This document shows positions 1-10,747 of a DNA stretch of 64,000 nt, in pieces. This DNA is from Prorocentrum cordatum (taxonomy: Eukaryota > Sar > Dinophyceae > Prorocentrales > Prorocentraceae). The notes under the pieces are model-generated. The model saw nothing but the letters and a program-made list of their open reading frames with translations, did no database searches and was not told the DNA's origin. Location: contig CAUYUJ010015826.1 of NCBI GenBank assembly GCA_963575745.1, positions 502,501 to 566,500 of the forward strand, given 5' to 3'. Every line of letters starts with the position of its first letter. Positions within the stretch are counted from its first letter, which is position 1. Both the position numbers and the translations under genes were made by a program.

Positions 1-550
1 CTCCACAGCAGCTCCTGTCCATTTTGAACAGGACTCGCTGTCCACGCCGCCGCGGCCTGTGTCCATTCGAGACGGAAGGCCGCCTGCCCACCAGCGGCCG
101 CTGTTGGTTTGGGACAACATTTGTTGTTGGGCGTTGTACCCATTCTTTCCGTACCCATTTCGGGCGTCCAAACTATCGTTGCTCCTCAGGTCAGGGGCGG
201 GAAGGACCACACACGAATGCCAGGCCCAGGGCGGGTCTGGCCAGGTTGGGCGCAGGCATTCGCGCCCTTCGTTTCTGCCCTTCCCATGCGATTCGCGGCC
301 TTCGAGGGCCCAGCCTGCGATCAAAGATATGCCATGGCTTCCTTCCTTTTGAAGTGGAAGCCCATGCCATGCCAAGAAATATTTTGTTTGCTTCCAGGGT
401 GCCCTGGGTTTCTTGGGCTTCGATGGTTTCGCTGTGGAAAGCGTGACGCTCCCACAATCAAGGGCAGCAGCGTGGAATAGGGATTCCCCGCTGCAATGTC
501 CCGGCGGAGAACCGCGGGCCACGCGGGGGCTCGTCGTCGGGCCCTCCGCC
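1..550. other. Non-coding region with 5' half of a split interspersed repeat
   Basis: No coding signal stands out. Positions 336-455 resemble 63,348-63,440 (shared words include CCATGCCAAGAAA and TGGGTTTCTTGGG), so this is the first half of a dispersed repeat. Its second half lies at 2,783-2,857. Confidence 0.5.
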
Positions 551-1000
551 AGTGGCTCCTCCTTCTTCTCCTTGTCGTCCCCCGCCCTCTGCCCCCCCCC
601 CCCCAGCCCATCCCCCTGCTGTTGCTCAGTCTTCCTCCTCGCCCTCGTTCGTCGTCGTCGTCGTCGTCCTGGTCGTCGTCGTCGTCGTCGTCGTCGTCCC
701 CCTCCTCCTCGGCATCCATTTCCACCCCCTCATTGTCCTCCTCCTCCTCCTCCTCCTCCTCGGCATCCGTCTCCTCCTCCTCATTGTCCTCCTCCCCCTC
801 TTCACCATCCTCCTCCTCCTCCCCCTCCACTTCCTTTCTCCTCGCCATCCTCGTCCTCGCACTCGCCCTAGCCCTCCTCCCCCCCTCCTCCCCCCTCCTC
901 CCCCATCCCCCCCCTCCCCCTCCTCCCCCTCGTCCCTCTCCTCCCCCTCCTCCTCCTTCTCCTCCCCCCCTTCCTCCCCTCGCCAGTGTCGTAGGGGTCG
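551..1000. repeat. Pyrimidine-rich low-complexity tract with GTC and CTC microsatellites
   Basis: C/T-rich sequence with a GTC run at about 641-702 and imperfect CTC runs to about 1,000. Open frames here give only Ser, Pro, Leu or Asp homopolymers and are not taken as coding. Confidence 0.85.
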
Positions 1001-1029
1001 ACGGGGAAGGGCGGACAGCCCCGACGATG

Positions 1030-2690
1030 AAAGTGTTTTGCGCGCTCCCGCGGGCGCTTTGAAATGTGTCGCCCGGTTGCGGTTGCGGTTGTGCCCTCCC
1101 GCGGGCGGGTTTGAAATGTGTCGCCCGGTTGCGGTTGCGGTTGCGGTTGCGCGCTCCCGCGGGCGGGGTGAAATGTGTCGCCCGTTTGCGGTTGCGGTTG
1201 CGCCCGCGGGCGCTTTGAAATGTGTCGCCCGGTTGCGGTTGCGGTTGCGCCCTCCCGCGGGCGCTTTGAAATGTGTCGCCCGGTCGCGGTGCGGTTGCGC
1301 CCGCGGGCGCTTTGAAATGTGTCGCCCGGTTGCGGTTGCGGTTGCGGTTGCGCGCCCCCGCGGGCGTTTTGAAATGTGTCGCCGGGTTGCGGTTGCGGTT
1401 GCGGTTTTGCGCGCTCCCGCGGGCGCTTTGAAATGTGTCGCCCGGTTGCGGTTGCGGTTGCGCGCTCCTCCCGCGGGCGCTTTGAATGTGTCGCCGGTTG
1501 CGGTTGCGGTTGCGCGCGGCGCTTTGAAATGTGTCGCCCGGTGCTGTGCGGTTGCGCCCCGCGGGCGCTTTGAAATGTGTCGCCCGGTTGCGGTTGCGGT
1601 TGCGGTTGCGCGCTCCCGCGGGCGCTTTGAAATGTGTCGCCCTGTGTTGCGGTTGCGGTTGCGCTCCCGCGGGCGCTTTGAAATGTGTCGCCCGGTTGCG
1701 GTTGCGGTTGCGCGCTCCCGCGGGCGCTTTGAAATGTGTCGCCCGGTTGCCGTTGCGGTTTCGGTTTCGCGCTCCCGCGGGCGCTTTGAAATGTGTCGCC
1801 CGGTTGCGGTTGCGGTTGCGGTTGCGCGCTCCCGCGGGCGCTTTGAAATGGGTCGCCCGGTTGCGGTTGCGGTTGCGCGCCCGCGGGCGCTTTGAAATGT
1901 GTCGCCCGGTTGCGGTTGCGGTTGCGGTTGCGCGCTCCCGCGGGCGCTTTGAAATATGTCGCCCGGTTGCGGTTGCGGTTGCGCGCCCGCGGGCGTTTTG
2001 AAATGTGTCGCCCGGTTGCGGTTGCGGTTGCGGTTGCGCGCTCGCGCGGGCGCTTTGAAATGCGTCGCCCGTTGGCGGTTGCGGTTGCGCGCTCCCGCGG
2101 CGCTTTGAAATGTGTCGCCCGGTTGCGGTTGCGGTTGCGCGCGCGCTCCCGCGGGCGCTTTGAAATGTGTCGCCCGGTTGCGGTTGCGGTTGCGCCGTTG
2201 CGGTTGCGGTTGCGCGCTCCCGCGGACGCTTTGAAATGTGTCGCCCGGTTGGGTTGCGGTTGCGCGCTCCCGCGGGCGTTTTGAAATGTGTCGCCCGGTT
2301 GCGGTTGCGGTTGCGCGCCCGCGGGCGCTTTGAAATGTGTCGCCTTGCGGTTGCGGTTGCGGTTGCGCGCCGCGCGGGCGCTTTGAAATGTGTCGCCCGG
2401 TTGCGGTTGCGGTTGCGGTTGCGCGCTCCCGCGGGCGCTTTGAAATGTGTCGCCCGGTTGCGGTTGCGGTTGCGCGCTCCCGCGGGCGCTTTGAAATGTG
2501 TCGCCCGGGTTGCGGTTGCGGTTGCGCGCTCCCGCGGGCGCTTTTTGAAATGCGTCGCCCGGTTGCGGTTGCGGTTGCGGTTGCGGTTGCGCGCTCCCGT
2601 GGGCGCTTTGAAATGTGTCGCCCGGTTGCGGTTGCGGTTGCGCCGCTGGGTTGCGCTCCCGCGGGCGGTTTGAAATGTGTCTCCCGAGCT
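1030..2690. repeat. Tandem satellite (unit about 54-66 bp) nested on a GGTTGC hexamer
   Basis: Close to 30 units, each a constant block (TTTGAAATGTGTCGCCC) followed by two to five GGTTGC hexamers and a CGCTCCCGCGGGCG block. Unit length varies mostly through hexamer number. Frames stay open because stops are rare in the unit. The array ends at about 2,690 and is followed by a TCAG/TCAGTCAG run. Confidence 0.95.
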
Positions 2691-2699
2691 GCCCCCGGA

Positions 2700-2745
2700 C
2701 GTTCAGTCAGTCAGTCATCAGTCAGTCAGTCATCAGTCAGCCGGC
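2700..2745. repeat. TCAG short tandem repeat
   Basis: Imperfect TCAGTCAG / TCATCAG run directly after the hexamer satellite. Confidence 0.85.
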
Positions 2746-3455
2746 GGGCACGGAATTTCACCCGGCTCCGCCGGGAAAAAATAATGGACGTCTTGGGGTT
2801 TCAGGGTTGGGCTTCTTGTGAAAGGCTTCTTGTGGTCCAGCTCCTAGTGTATGGCCATCCTTGGGCCAGCGACAGTGAGAATTTGGCCATCAGGCCTACG
2901 CCGTTCCGCCGCCTCCCAGAGGCGGGGCTCTGTGCAAGTTCCCCAGGCTGCTCGAGTGCCGGAGGGAAGGCGAAGTGAAGGATGAGGCGGCGGAGCGCAC
3001 GAGCCTCGAAGGGCGAACCGTCATCTTCAGTGTCGGCGTTGTCAGCGAGGTCAGAAATGAGTCCACAGATCTCCCAATCCGTGCGCCTGCTGGCCCGTGT
3101 GAGTGCTCGTCTGGCCTTTGGCCTCGACGCGTGTTCGCGCGACCACTTGTTTCTGACAATGTTTGGGGCTTTCGCGGGGCCGTCTTGAGGTCCACGTGGG
3201 CACTCTCTGGGCCGCCTTGGAGCACCTTTGGATTTATTTGGGTCCTGGGGCGTGCCTCTGTTGGGCCCTCCTAGGCTACTCTCTCTGTCTTCTCTGGGCC
3301 ATCTTGGACCCCTTGGAGAGGTTTGGACAACTTTTTTGAGGCATGTTGGGATCTCGGGACTCTTGTGGCAAACTCGAGCTTTTCGGTGTTTCTCTTGGGC
3401 GCCTGGCAGGCTCTCTTTAGGCTCTCGTTGACCACCCGGGGTCATATCAGGTTTT
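2746..3455. other. Inter-array sequence with 3' half of the split interspersed repeat
   Basis: Positions 2,783-2,857 match 63,463-63,537 (shared words include AATGGACGTC and TCAGGGTTGGGCTTCTTGTG). About 2,950-3,110 has a protein-like open frame on the minus strand (rich in Asp/Glu, then Ala/Arg/Leu) without recognised family, perhaps an exon relic. From 3,180 to 3,440 the sequence is a diverged TTGGGCC-type minisatellite. Confidence 0.45.
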
Positions 3456-3459
3456 TCCC

Positions 3460-3550
3460 AACCATCCAGTGGTGTTGGGTCCTCGTTTTGAAGAGACGGT
3501 GCCCCGCGTTCCCCTCCTCCTCCTCCTCGCCCTCCTCCCTCTTCCCATCG

Positions 3551-3607
<57 letters not shown>

Positions 3608-3608
3608 G

Positions 3609-3691
<83 letters not shown>

Positions 3692-4943
3692 CCCCATTTC
3701 GGCACACCCCTCACACGTTTCGTGGCCCCATAGGGAGCTCCACCGAAGGCCTTTTCGGCACACCCCTCACACGTTTCGTGGCCCCATAGGGAGCTCCACC
3801 GAAGGCCCCAGTGGCTGCGTCCGCATGCCTCCCCACCACCCATTTCGGCACACCCCTCACACGTTTCGTGGCCCCATAGGGAGCTCCACCGAAGGCCCCA
3901 GTGGCAGGGTCCGCATGCCTCCCCACCACCCATTTCGGCACACCCCTCACACGTTTCGTGGCCCCATAGGGAGCTCCACCGAAGGCCCCAGTGGCAGGGT
4001 CCGCATGCCTCCCCACCACCCATTTCGGCACACCCCTCACACGTTTCGTGGCCCCATAGGGAGCTCCACCGAAGGCCCCAGTGGCAGGGTCCGCATGCCT
4101 CCCCACCCATTTCGGCACACCCCTCACACGTTTCGTGGCCCCATAGGGAGCTCCACCGAAGGCCCCAGTGGCAGGGTCCGCATGCCTCCCCACCACCCAT
4201 TTCGGCACACCCCTCACACGTTTCGTGGCCCCATAGGGAGCTCCACCGAAGGCCCCAGTGGCAGGGTCCGCATGCCTCCCCACCACCCATTTCGGCATAC
4301 CACTCACACGTTTCGTGGCCCCATAGGGAGCTCCACCGAAGGCCCCAGTGGCAGGGTCAGCATGCCTCCCCACCACCCATTTCGACACACCCCTCACACG
4401 TTTCGTGGCCCATAGGGAGCTCCACCGAAGGCCCCAGTGGCCTGGTTCGTATGCCCCCCCCAACACCCATTTCGGCACATCCCTCACACGTTTCGTGGCT
4501 CCATGGGGATTTCCACTGAAGACCCCAGTGACTGGGTTCGCATGCGCCCCCACACTCATTTCGGCACACCCCTCACACGTTTCGTGGCTCCACAGGGAGC
4601 TCCACCGAAGGCCCCAGTGGCTGCGTTCGCATGCCGCCCCCACACCAATTTCGGCACACCCCTCAAACGGTTCGTGGCCCCACAGGGAGCTCCACCGACG
4701 GCCCCAGTGGCTGCGTTCGCATGCCGCCCCCACACCAACTTCGGCGCACCCCTCACACGCTTCGTGGCCCCATAAGGAGCTCCACCGAAGGCCCCAGTGG
4801 CAACGTTCGCATGCCGCCCCCACACACATTTCGGCACACCCCTCAAACGGTTCGTGGCCCCATAGGGAGATCCACCGAAGACGGTACTCACACCAGCAAT
4901 ACTCACAACTGCATATGGTTGGGTCCTTCGCCAGGCTAATTCA
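3460..4943 (-). repeat. Composite satellite element, copy A (minus orientation)
   Basis: Read on the minus strand: left end at 4,885-4,943 (includes GGACCCAACCATATGCAGTT), about 14 satellite units of mostly 90 bp (4,880-3,691), a CAT microsatellite, a pyrimidine-rich tract and the right end at 3,515-3,460 (GAAACGAGGACCCAAC-like block with hairpin CCCAAC...GTTGGG). Every unit keeps the core GGAGCTCCCTATGGGGCCAC. The 90-bp period leaves open 30-residue repeats in several frames of both strands; these are judged artefacts. Confidence 0.85.
3548..3690. repeat. CAT/ATC trinucleotide microsatellite
   Basis: About 47 trinucleotide copies with one variant (CAGCAT at about 3,605), lying between the satellite array and the right end of composite copy A. 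Confidence 0.97.
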
Positions 4944-5627
4944 GGCCCACCTGAAGCAGCACCCGTAGACACGTTGTTCCACACACGTGTTGTTGTCTTG
5001 GGGGTTGCCGCATAAGGCTCTGGGAGGGCCAACGTGAAGCTATCTGAGGGCAATAAAGGGCCATCGTTTTGGCAATTGTGGCTTATCTTGGACGGTCTTA
5101 GGGACAATCTTGGCATGACTCCAGCTGCTTGCGGCAAGCCCTGCCACTACCAGCGAGGATCGAGACGCATGCAAGGTAGGTTATACAATTGTATGATTGT
5201 TTCGCTGCGTCTTGCGGGCTCTGGGAAGTTTACCAGGGGTTGCGTCGAGCCTCCTATGGGCCTTTCGGTCGCCTGTTGGGAGGGTGTCGGGGGCCTCTTG
5301 GGGGTCACGTGACCGTGTTCGCTCGAGCTCTCCCGAGGGGGCTCGGTTGGACTCTCTTGAGGCCGTGTGGGAGGGTATTGTAGCCGTGCTGGAGCCTTTG
5401 CGGGGGCGTGATCTGGACGTCTTGGCAGCACACTTGGCTTCTAGTCACGTTTGTTCAGGCCGTCTAGGCCGAAAGCCTCGGAAGCCTGGGCCCACGGCGG
5501 TGAACTCTTGCCGCTCGTGCGGCGCAGTGCGCAGCACTGCAGAGCAGCGCGAACCAGCGCCGTGCAGAGCAGTGCCCACGGCCGCCCACGGGGCACCCAC
5601 GTCAATTCGCGCCCACTTCCTTAAACA
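4944..5627. other. Spacer between composite copies A and B
   Basis: No gene recognised. Positions 5,040-5,140 and 5,270-5,440 are weakly related to the CTTGGGCCGT minisatellite. Positions 5,500-5,600 carry short GCAGTG/GCAGAGCAG direct repeats. Confidence 0.4.
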
Positions 5628-6286
5628 ATTATCCTGGCGAAGGGGCGGGGCCGCCATGCGAACCTTGTCACTGGGGCCTTCGGTGGAGCTCCCTATGGGG
5701 CCACGAACCGTGTGAGGGGTGCGCTAAAATGGCGCGAGGCCACCATGCGAACCCATCGATTGGGGCCTTCGGTGGAGCCCCCTATGGGGCCACAAACCGT
5801 GTGAGGGGTGCGCTAAAATGGCGCGAGGCCACCATGCGAACCCTGCCACTGGGACCTTCGGTGGAGCTCCCTGTGGAGCCACGAACCGTGTGAGGGGTGC
5901 GACAAAATGGGACGGGGCCGCCATGCGAACCCTGCCACTGGGGCCTTCGGTGGAGCTCCCTGTGGAGCCACGAACCGTGTGAGGGGTGCGGCACAATGAC
6001 GCGGGGCCGCCATGCGAACCTTGCCACTGAGGCCTTCGGTGGGTGTATCTCCCTATGGGGCCACGAATCGTGTGAGGGGTGCGCCAAAATGGGGCGGGGC
6101 CGCCATGCGAACCCTGCCACTGGGGCCTTCGGTGGAGCCCCTTATGGGGCCACGAAAAGCTGAACTGGGTTGGCTAGACGCAGGGAGGAGGGAGGAGGGA
6201 GGAGGGGGAGGAGGAGAGGAGGAGGAACGCGGGGCACCGTCTCTTCAAAACGAGGACCCAACACCACAGGGTGGTTGGGAACAAGT
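5628..6286 (+). repeat. Composite satellite element, copy B
   Basis: The left end is cut short: AATTATCCTGGCGAAGG at 5,628-5,644 joins the satellite directly. About six units of some 89-91 bp follow (GGGGCCGCCATGCGAACC ... GGAGCTCCCTATGGGGCCAC), then GGA-rich sequence (6,180-6,228) and the right end (6,229-6,286) with CACCGTCTCTTCAAAACGAG and the CCCAAC...GTTGGG hairpin. Confidence 0.85.
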
Positions 6287-6902
6287 CGGAGGCGGACAGA
6301 ACCCCCACCCTGACACGTCGATTCGTGAATTGCTCATTTTCGGTGCGCCGTGGCCGTCATTTTCCAGGCTTGCGCCCGCCAGGTGTGGGCCCGAGGTCGT
6401 TTTCACTAAACCACGTTTTGCTAAAGGGGATTATGTCGACCCCGAACAAGCAAAAAACCCGTAGTGCCAGCACTGTTGGGGGAGGGGAAGAACAGGCTTT
6501 CAATTGGTTGTGGCCTCCAGGGGCGCATCTACAGTCAGCGGTTTGAATAAGGAGCACTTGCTTTTCAAAAGGGGCTCGGTCGTTCCTTAGGTTTGCATGC
6601 GTTATATGTCGCTCCTTACGCGTTATATATTAGCTATCGTGCCTTAGGCGTTATTCCTTGGAAAAGAGGGGCTTCGTTCCTTATGTCTCATTCCTTAGGT
6701 CAGGCTGATGACTGTAGAGTCGAGAGGCCTCTTGCGGGCACGTTCGAGTCTTTGGGCGGTCGTTGAGCCGTCTCGAGCTGGAACTGCGGCCGTGTGCTCG
6801 GAAGTCGAGGCCGTCTCGGAGGGTCCTTGGGGCGAGTTCGGCGCATTGTAGAGGGAGTTTGCTGCCGCCTTGCCGCGAGAGGGGGCGCCCCTATAACATG
6901 AC
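6287..6902. other. Spacer with a dispersed repeat shared with 54.8 kb
   Basis: Positions 6,313-6,440 resemble 54,830-54,985 (GACACGTCGATT, GGCCGTCATTTT and CGTTTTCACTAAA in the same order). Positions 6,575-6,710 carry repeated GTTCCTTA/GCGTTATAT words. No gene seen. Confidence 0.5.
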
Positions 6903-6936
6903 TGAGTCGGGCCTGTCCCTCTACAGGAGGAGTGTT
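6903..6936 (+). mobile_element. Solo left terminus of the GTCGGGC TIR element
   Basis: GAGTCGGGCCTGTCCCTCTA followed by CAGGAGGA matches the left terminus of the small TIR elements at 39.7 and 43.8 kb. It abuts composite copy C. The matching right terminus is 3.2 kb away at 10,140-10,194. Confidence 0.7.
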
Positions 6937-6937
6937 C

Positions 6938-7722
6938 AATTATCCTGGCGAAGGACCCAACCATATGCAAACGTGAATACCGCAGGGCAGGTGGGACGAA
7001 GCAAGAGGAATTCTCTATGGGGCCACGAACCGTGTGATGGGTGCGCCACAACGGGGCGGGGCCGCCATGCGAACCCGGCCACCAGGGTCCTCGGTGGAGC
7101 TCCCCATGGGGCCACGAATCGTGTGAGGGGTGCGCCAAAATGGGGCGGGGCCGCCATGCGAACCCTGCCGCTGGGGCCTTCGGTGGAGCTCCCTATGGGG
7201 CCGCGAACCGTGTGAGGGATGCGCCAAAATGGGGCGGGGCCGCCATGCGAACCCTGCCTCTGGGGCCTTCGCTGAAGCTTCCTATGGGGCCACGAACCGT
7301 GTGAGGGGTGCGCCAAAATGAGGCGGGGCCGCCATGCGAACTCATCGACTGGGGCCTTCGGTGGAGCTCCCTATGGGGCCACGAACCATGTGCGGCGTGC
7401 GCCAAAATGGAGCGGGGCCGCCATGCGAACGCTGCCGCTGGGGCCTTCGGTGGAGCTCCCTATGGGGCCACGAAACGTGTGAGGGGTGTGCCGAAATGGG
7501 GCGGGGCCGCCATGCGAACGCTGCCATTGGCGCCTTCGGTGGAGCTCCCTATGGGGCCACGAAGCGTTGTACTGGGTGGGTGAAACGCAGGGAGGAGGGA
7601 GGAGTGACGGGAGGGGGGAGGAGAGGGGAGGGGGGAGGAGGGGGAGGAGGAGAGGAGAGGAGGAGGAACGCGGGGCAACGTCTCTTCAAAACGAGGACCC
7701 AACACCACAGGACGGTTGGTAA
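6938..7722 (+). repeat. Composite satellite element, copy C
   Basis: Left end at 6,938-6,990 (AATTATCCTGGCGAAGGACC, then CCATATGCAAACGTG). About six satellite units of 89-91 bp (7,015-7,570), a GGA/GGGGA tract (7,590-7,665) and the right end (7,668-7,722). It is immediately followed by the left end of copy D, so C and D are a head-to-tail tandem. Confidence 0.87.
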
Positions 7723-7733
7723 AAATAGTCAAA

Positions 7734-10088
7734 TTATCTTGGCGAAGGACCCAACCATATGAAGTTGTGGGTACCGCAATTGTGAATCTTTTCTCCAATG
7801 AAGCTCCCTATGGAGCCACGAAGCGCTGCGCTGGGCGTGGGGGAACGCATGCGGGCGGTAGCACTGGGGCCGTCGGTGAAGCTCCCTACGAGGCCACGAA
7901 AAGCTGCACTGGGTGGGTGGAAATACCAAATTAGGCGTGTGGGACGCATGTGGGCGGTCCCATTAGTGGGTTTCGGTGGAGCGCCCCATGGGGCCGCGAA
8001 GCGTTGTACTGGGTGGGCGAAAATGCCAAATTTGGTGTGGGGACGCATGCGGGCGGTCCCACTGGGGGCTTCGGTAGGGCTGGGCTCCCTATGGGGCCAC
8101 GATGCGCTGTACTGGGTTTGTGAAAATGCCAAGTTGGGTGTGGGGGACGCATGCCGACGGTCCCACTGGAGGCTTCGGTGGAGTTCCCGATGGGGCCACG
8201 AAGCGCCGTATTGGGTGGGTGAAGATGCCAAATTGTGCGTGGAGGACGCATGCGGGCGGTCCAGCTGGGAGCTTCGGTGGTGCTCCCTATGGGGCCACGA
8301 AACGCTGTGCTGGGTGGGTGACAGTGCCAAGTTGGGTGTTGGGGGCGCATGCTGGCGGTCCCACTGGGGGCTTCGGTGGAGCTCCCTATTGGGCCACGAA
8401 ACGCTGTAGTGGGTGGGTGAAAATGCCAAATTGGATGTGGGGGACGCATGCGGGCGTTCCCACTGGGGGCTTCGGTGGAGCTCCTTATGGGGCTACGAAG
8501 CGCTGTACTGGGTGGGCGAAAACACCAAATTGGGTGTGGGGGACGCATGCGGGCGGTCCCACTGGGGGCTTTGGTGGAGCTCCGTGTGGGACAACGAAAC
8601 GCTGCGGTGGGTGGGCGAAAATGCCAAATAGTGCATGGGGGACGCATGCGGGCTGTCCCACTGGGGGCTTCGGTGGAGCTCCATATGGGGCAACGAAGCG
8701 CTGTGATGGGTGGGTGACAATGCCAAGTTGGGTGCGGGGGGCGCATGCGGGCGGTCCCGCTGGCGGCTTCGGTGGGGCTCCCTGTGGTGCCACGAAACGG
8801 TGTATTGGGCGGGTGCAAATGCCAAATTGTGCATGGGGGACGCATGCGGGCGGCCCCACTGGGGGCTTCGGTGCGGCTGAGCTCCCTATGGGGCCACGAA
8901 GCGCCGTACTGGGTTTGTGAAAATGCCAGGTTGGGTGCGGGGGACGCATGCGGACGGTCCCACTGGAGGCTTCGGTGGAGCTCCCTGTGGGGGGCGCATG
9001 CGGGCGGTCCGGTCCAGCTGGGGGCTTCGGTGGAGCTCCCTATGGGGTCACGAAGCGCTGTGCTGGGTGGGTGAAAACGCCAAATTGGCCGAGGGGGACG
9101 CATGTGGGCGGTACCAGTGGGGGCTGCTGGAGCTCCGTATGGGGCCACGAAGCGCTGTACTGGGTGGGTGACAATGCCAAGTTGGGTGTGGCGGACGCAT
9201 GCGGGCGGACCAGCTGGGGGCTTCGGTGGAGCTCCCGATGGGGGCCACGAGACGCTGTATTGGGTATGCGAAAATGCCAAATTTGGTGTGGGGGACGCAT
9301 GCGGGCGGACCAGCTGTGGGGCTTCGGTGGAGCTCCCGATGGGGGCCACGAGACGCTGTGCTGGGTGGGTGACAGTGCCAAATTGGGCATGGGGGACGCA
9401 TGCGGGCGGTCTCACTGGGGGCTTCGGTGGAGCTCCCTATTGGGTCACGAAGCGCTGTACTCGGTGGGTGACAGTGCCAAATTGTGCGTGGGGGATGCAT
9501 GCGGGCGGTCCCACTGGGGGCTTCGGTGGAGCTCCCTATGGGGCCACGAAGCGCTGTACTGGGCGGGTGAAAATGCCAAGTTGTGCGTGGGGGACTCATG
9601 CGGGCGGTCCAGCTGGGGGCTTCGGTGGTGCTCCCTATGGGGCCACGAAACGCTGTGCTGGGTGGGTGACAGTGCCAAGTTGGGTGTTGGGGGCGCATGC
9701 GGGCGGTCCCACTGGGGGCTTCGGTGGAGCTCCCTATTGGGCCACGAAACGCTGCGGTGGGTGGGTGAAAATGCCAAATTGGGTGTGGGGGACGCATGCG
9801 GGCGTTCCCACTGGGGGCTTCGGTGGAGCTGCCCATGGGGCCACGAAGCGCTGTGTTGGGTGGGTGAAAATGCCAAATTGGGTGTGGGGGGCTCATGCGG
9901 GCGGTCCCACTGGGGGGTTCGGTGGAGCTCCCTATGGGGCCACGAAGCGTTGTGCTGGGTGGGTGAAACGCGTGGAAGAAGCAGGAGGGAGGGGAGGAGG
10001 TGGAGGAGAGGAGGAGAAGAGGACAGGAACGCGGGGACCGTCTCTTCAAAACGAAGACCCAGCACCACAGCATGGTTGGGATAAATAG
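7734..10088 (+). repeat. Composite satellite element, copy D (largest array)
   Basis: Left end at 7,734-7,790, about 22 satellite units of roughly 95-100 bp (7,800-9,965), a GGA-rich tract and the right end at 10,027-10,088. These units form a distinct subfamily with an extra GAAAATGCCAAATTGGGTGT block and the shared GGAGCTCCCTATGGGGCCAC core. Frames of several hundred codons are open on both strands; they reflect the repeat and lack any non-repeat domain. Confidence 0.87.
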
Positions 10089-10139
10089 TCTGGGGACGAT
10101 GTTTTGATTTGTTTGTGCTATGATGTTTGAGCATTGTTT

Positions 10140-10194
10140 GCGTATTTTTTTATTTTTCGTCCAACATCCGCCTGTAGGGGGACACGCCCGACCT
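10140..10194 (+). mobile_element. Solo right terminus of the GTCGGGC TIR element
   Basis: Sequence with TTTTATTTTTCGTC, CTGTAGGGGGACACG and CCCGACCTAA matches the right terminus of the small TIR elements. Together with the left terminus at 6,903 it brackets composite copies C and D. Confidence 0.7.
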
Positions 10195-10747
10195 AATACT
10201 AGTCCTCGGATGGCTAGCAGGCAGTACAGGACGCCTCAACGTGTCGAAGGCGCGGTGGCGGAGTGGGCCTTGATGTAGCAGCAGTCTTGGGTCATCTTGC
10301 TGGCCTCGAGGGGCCCAGCCATCTGAGAGTGCAGGGCACGGGAAGTGCAGTGACGAGCTGCCCCTTTCGGCGGCGAGCAACGGGGGGACGTGAGAAGGGG
10401 AAGGCCTTCCCAGAAGGCGGCGGGGCTTTCAGAAGCCCTCGCGCCTTCTGAGAGGTTTGCCGTGTCTTCGGGGAAGGCTCAGAAAACTTCTCACAGAAGG
10501 CCGGGGGGCTTCCGAGCCTTCTGAGGGGGCCGCCACTTTTCACTTCCCCCCTGGGCTCGCCGCCGATCCTTCTCTCAAACGGCATTGCGGACCGTCGGGG
10601 AGGAGAGCGAGGCAGAGGTGGACGGCCCAGCATCTGGCACGCCCTGCCAAGTCCTGGCGGACGGGAGCGGGCGGCTCGGGGCCAGAGTGAGAAACGAGGA
10701 AGGATTTGGCATCGCTCGGACGTGTGCATGTGTTCTCGGCGAGGGCC
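10195..10747. other. Region upstream of the KDM8-like gene
   Basis: No ORF of note. A GC-rich hairpin lies at about 10,410-10,450 (AGAAGGCG ... CGCCTTCT). Positions 10,712-10,745 share the word CGCTCGGACGTGTGCAT and a TTCTCGGCGAG block with 42,821-42,863. Any 5' UTR of the next gene would lie here; no spliced-leader acceptor can be assigned with confidence. Confidence 0.4.

Noticed and set aside
3711-10084. Long open frames (up to about 490 codons, both strands) over satellite arrays
   Set aside because: They consist wholly of repeat units of 89-100 bp with few stops, are open on opposite strands at once, and carry no non-repeat domain.
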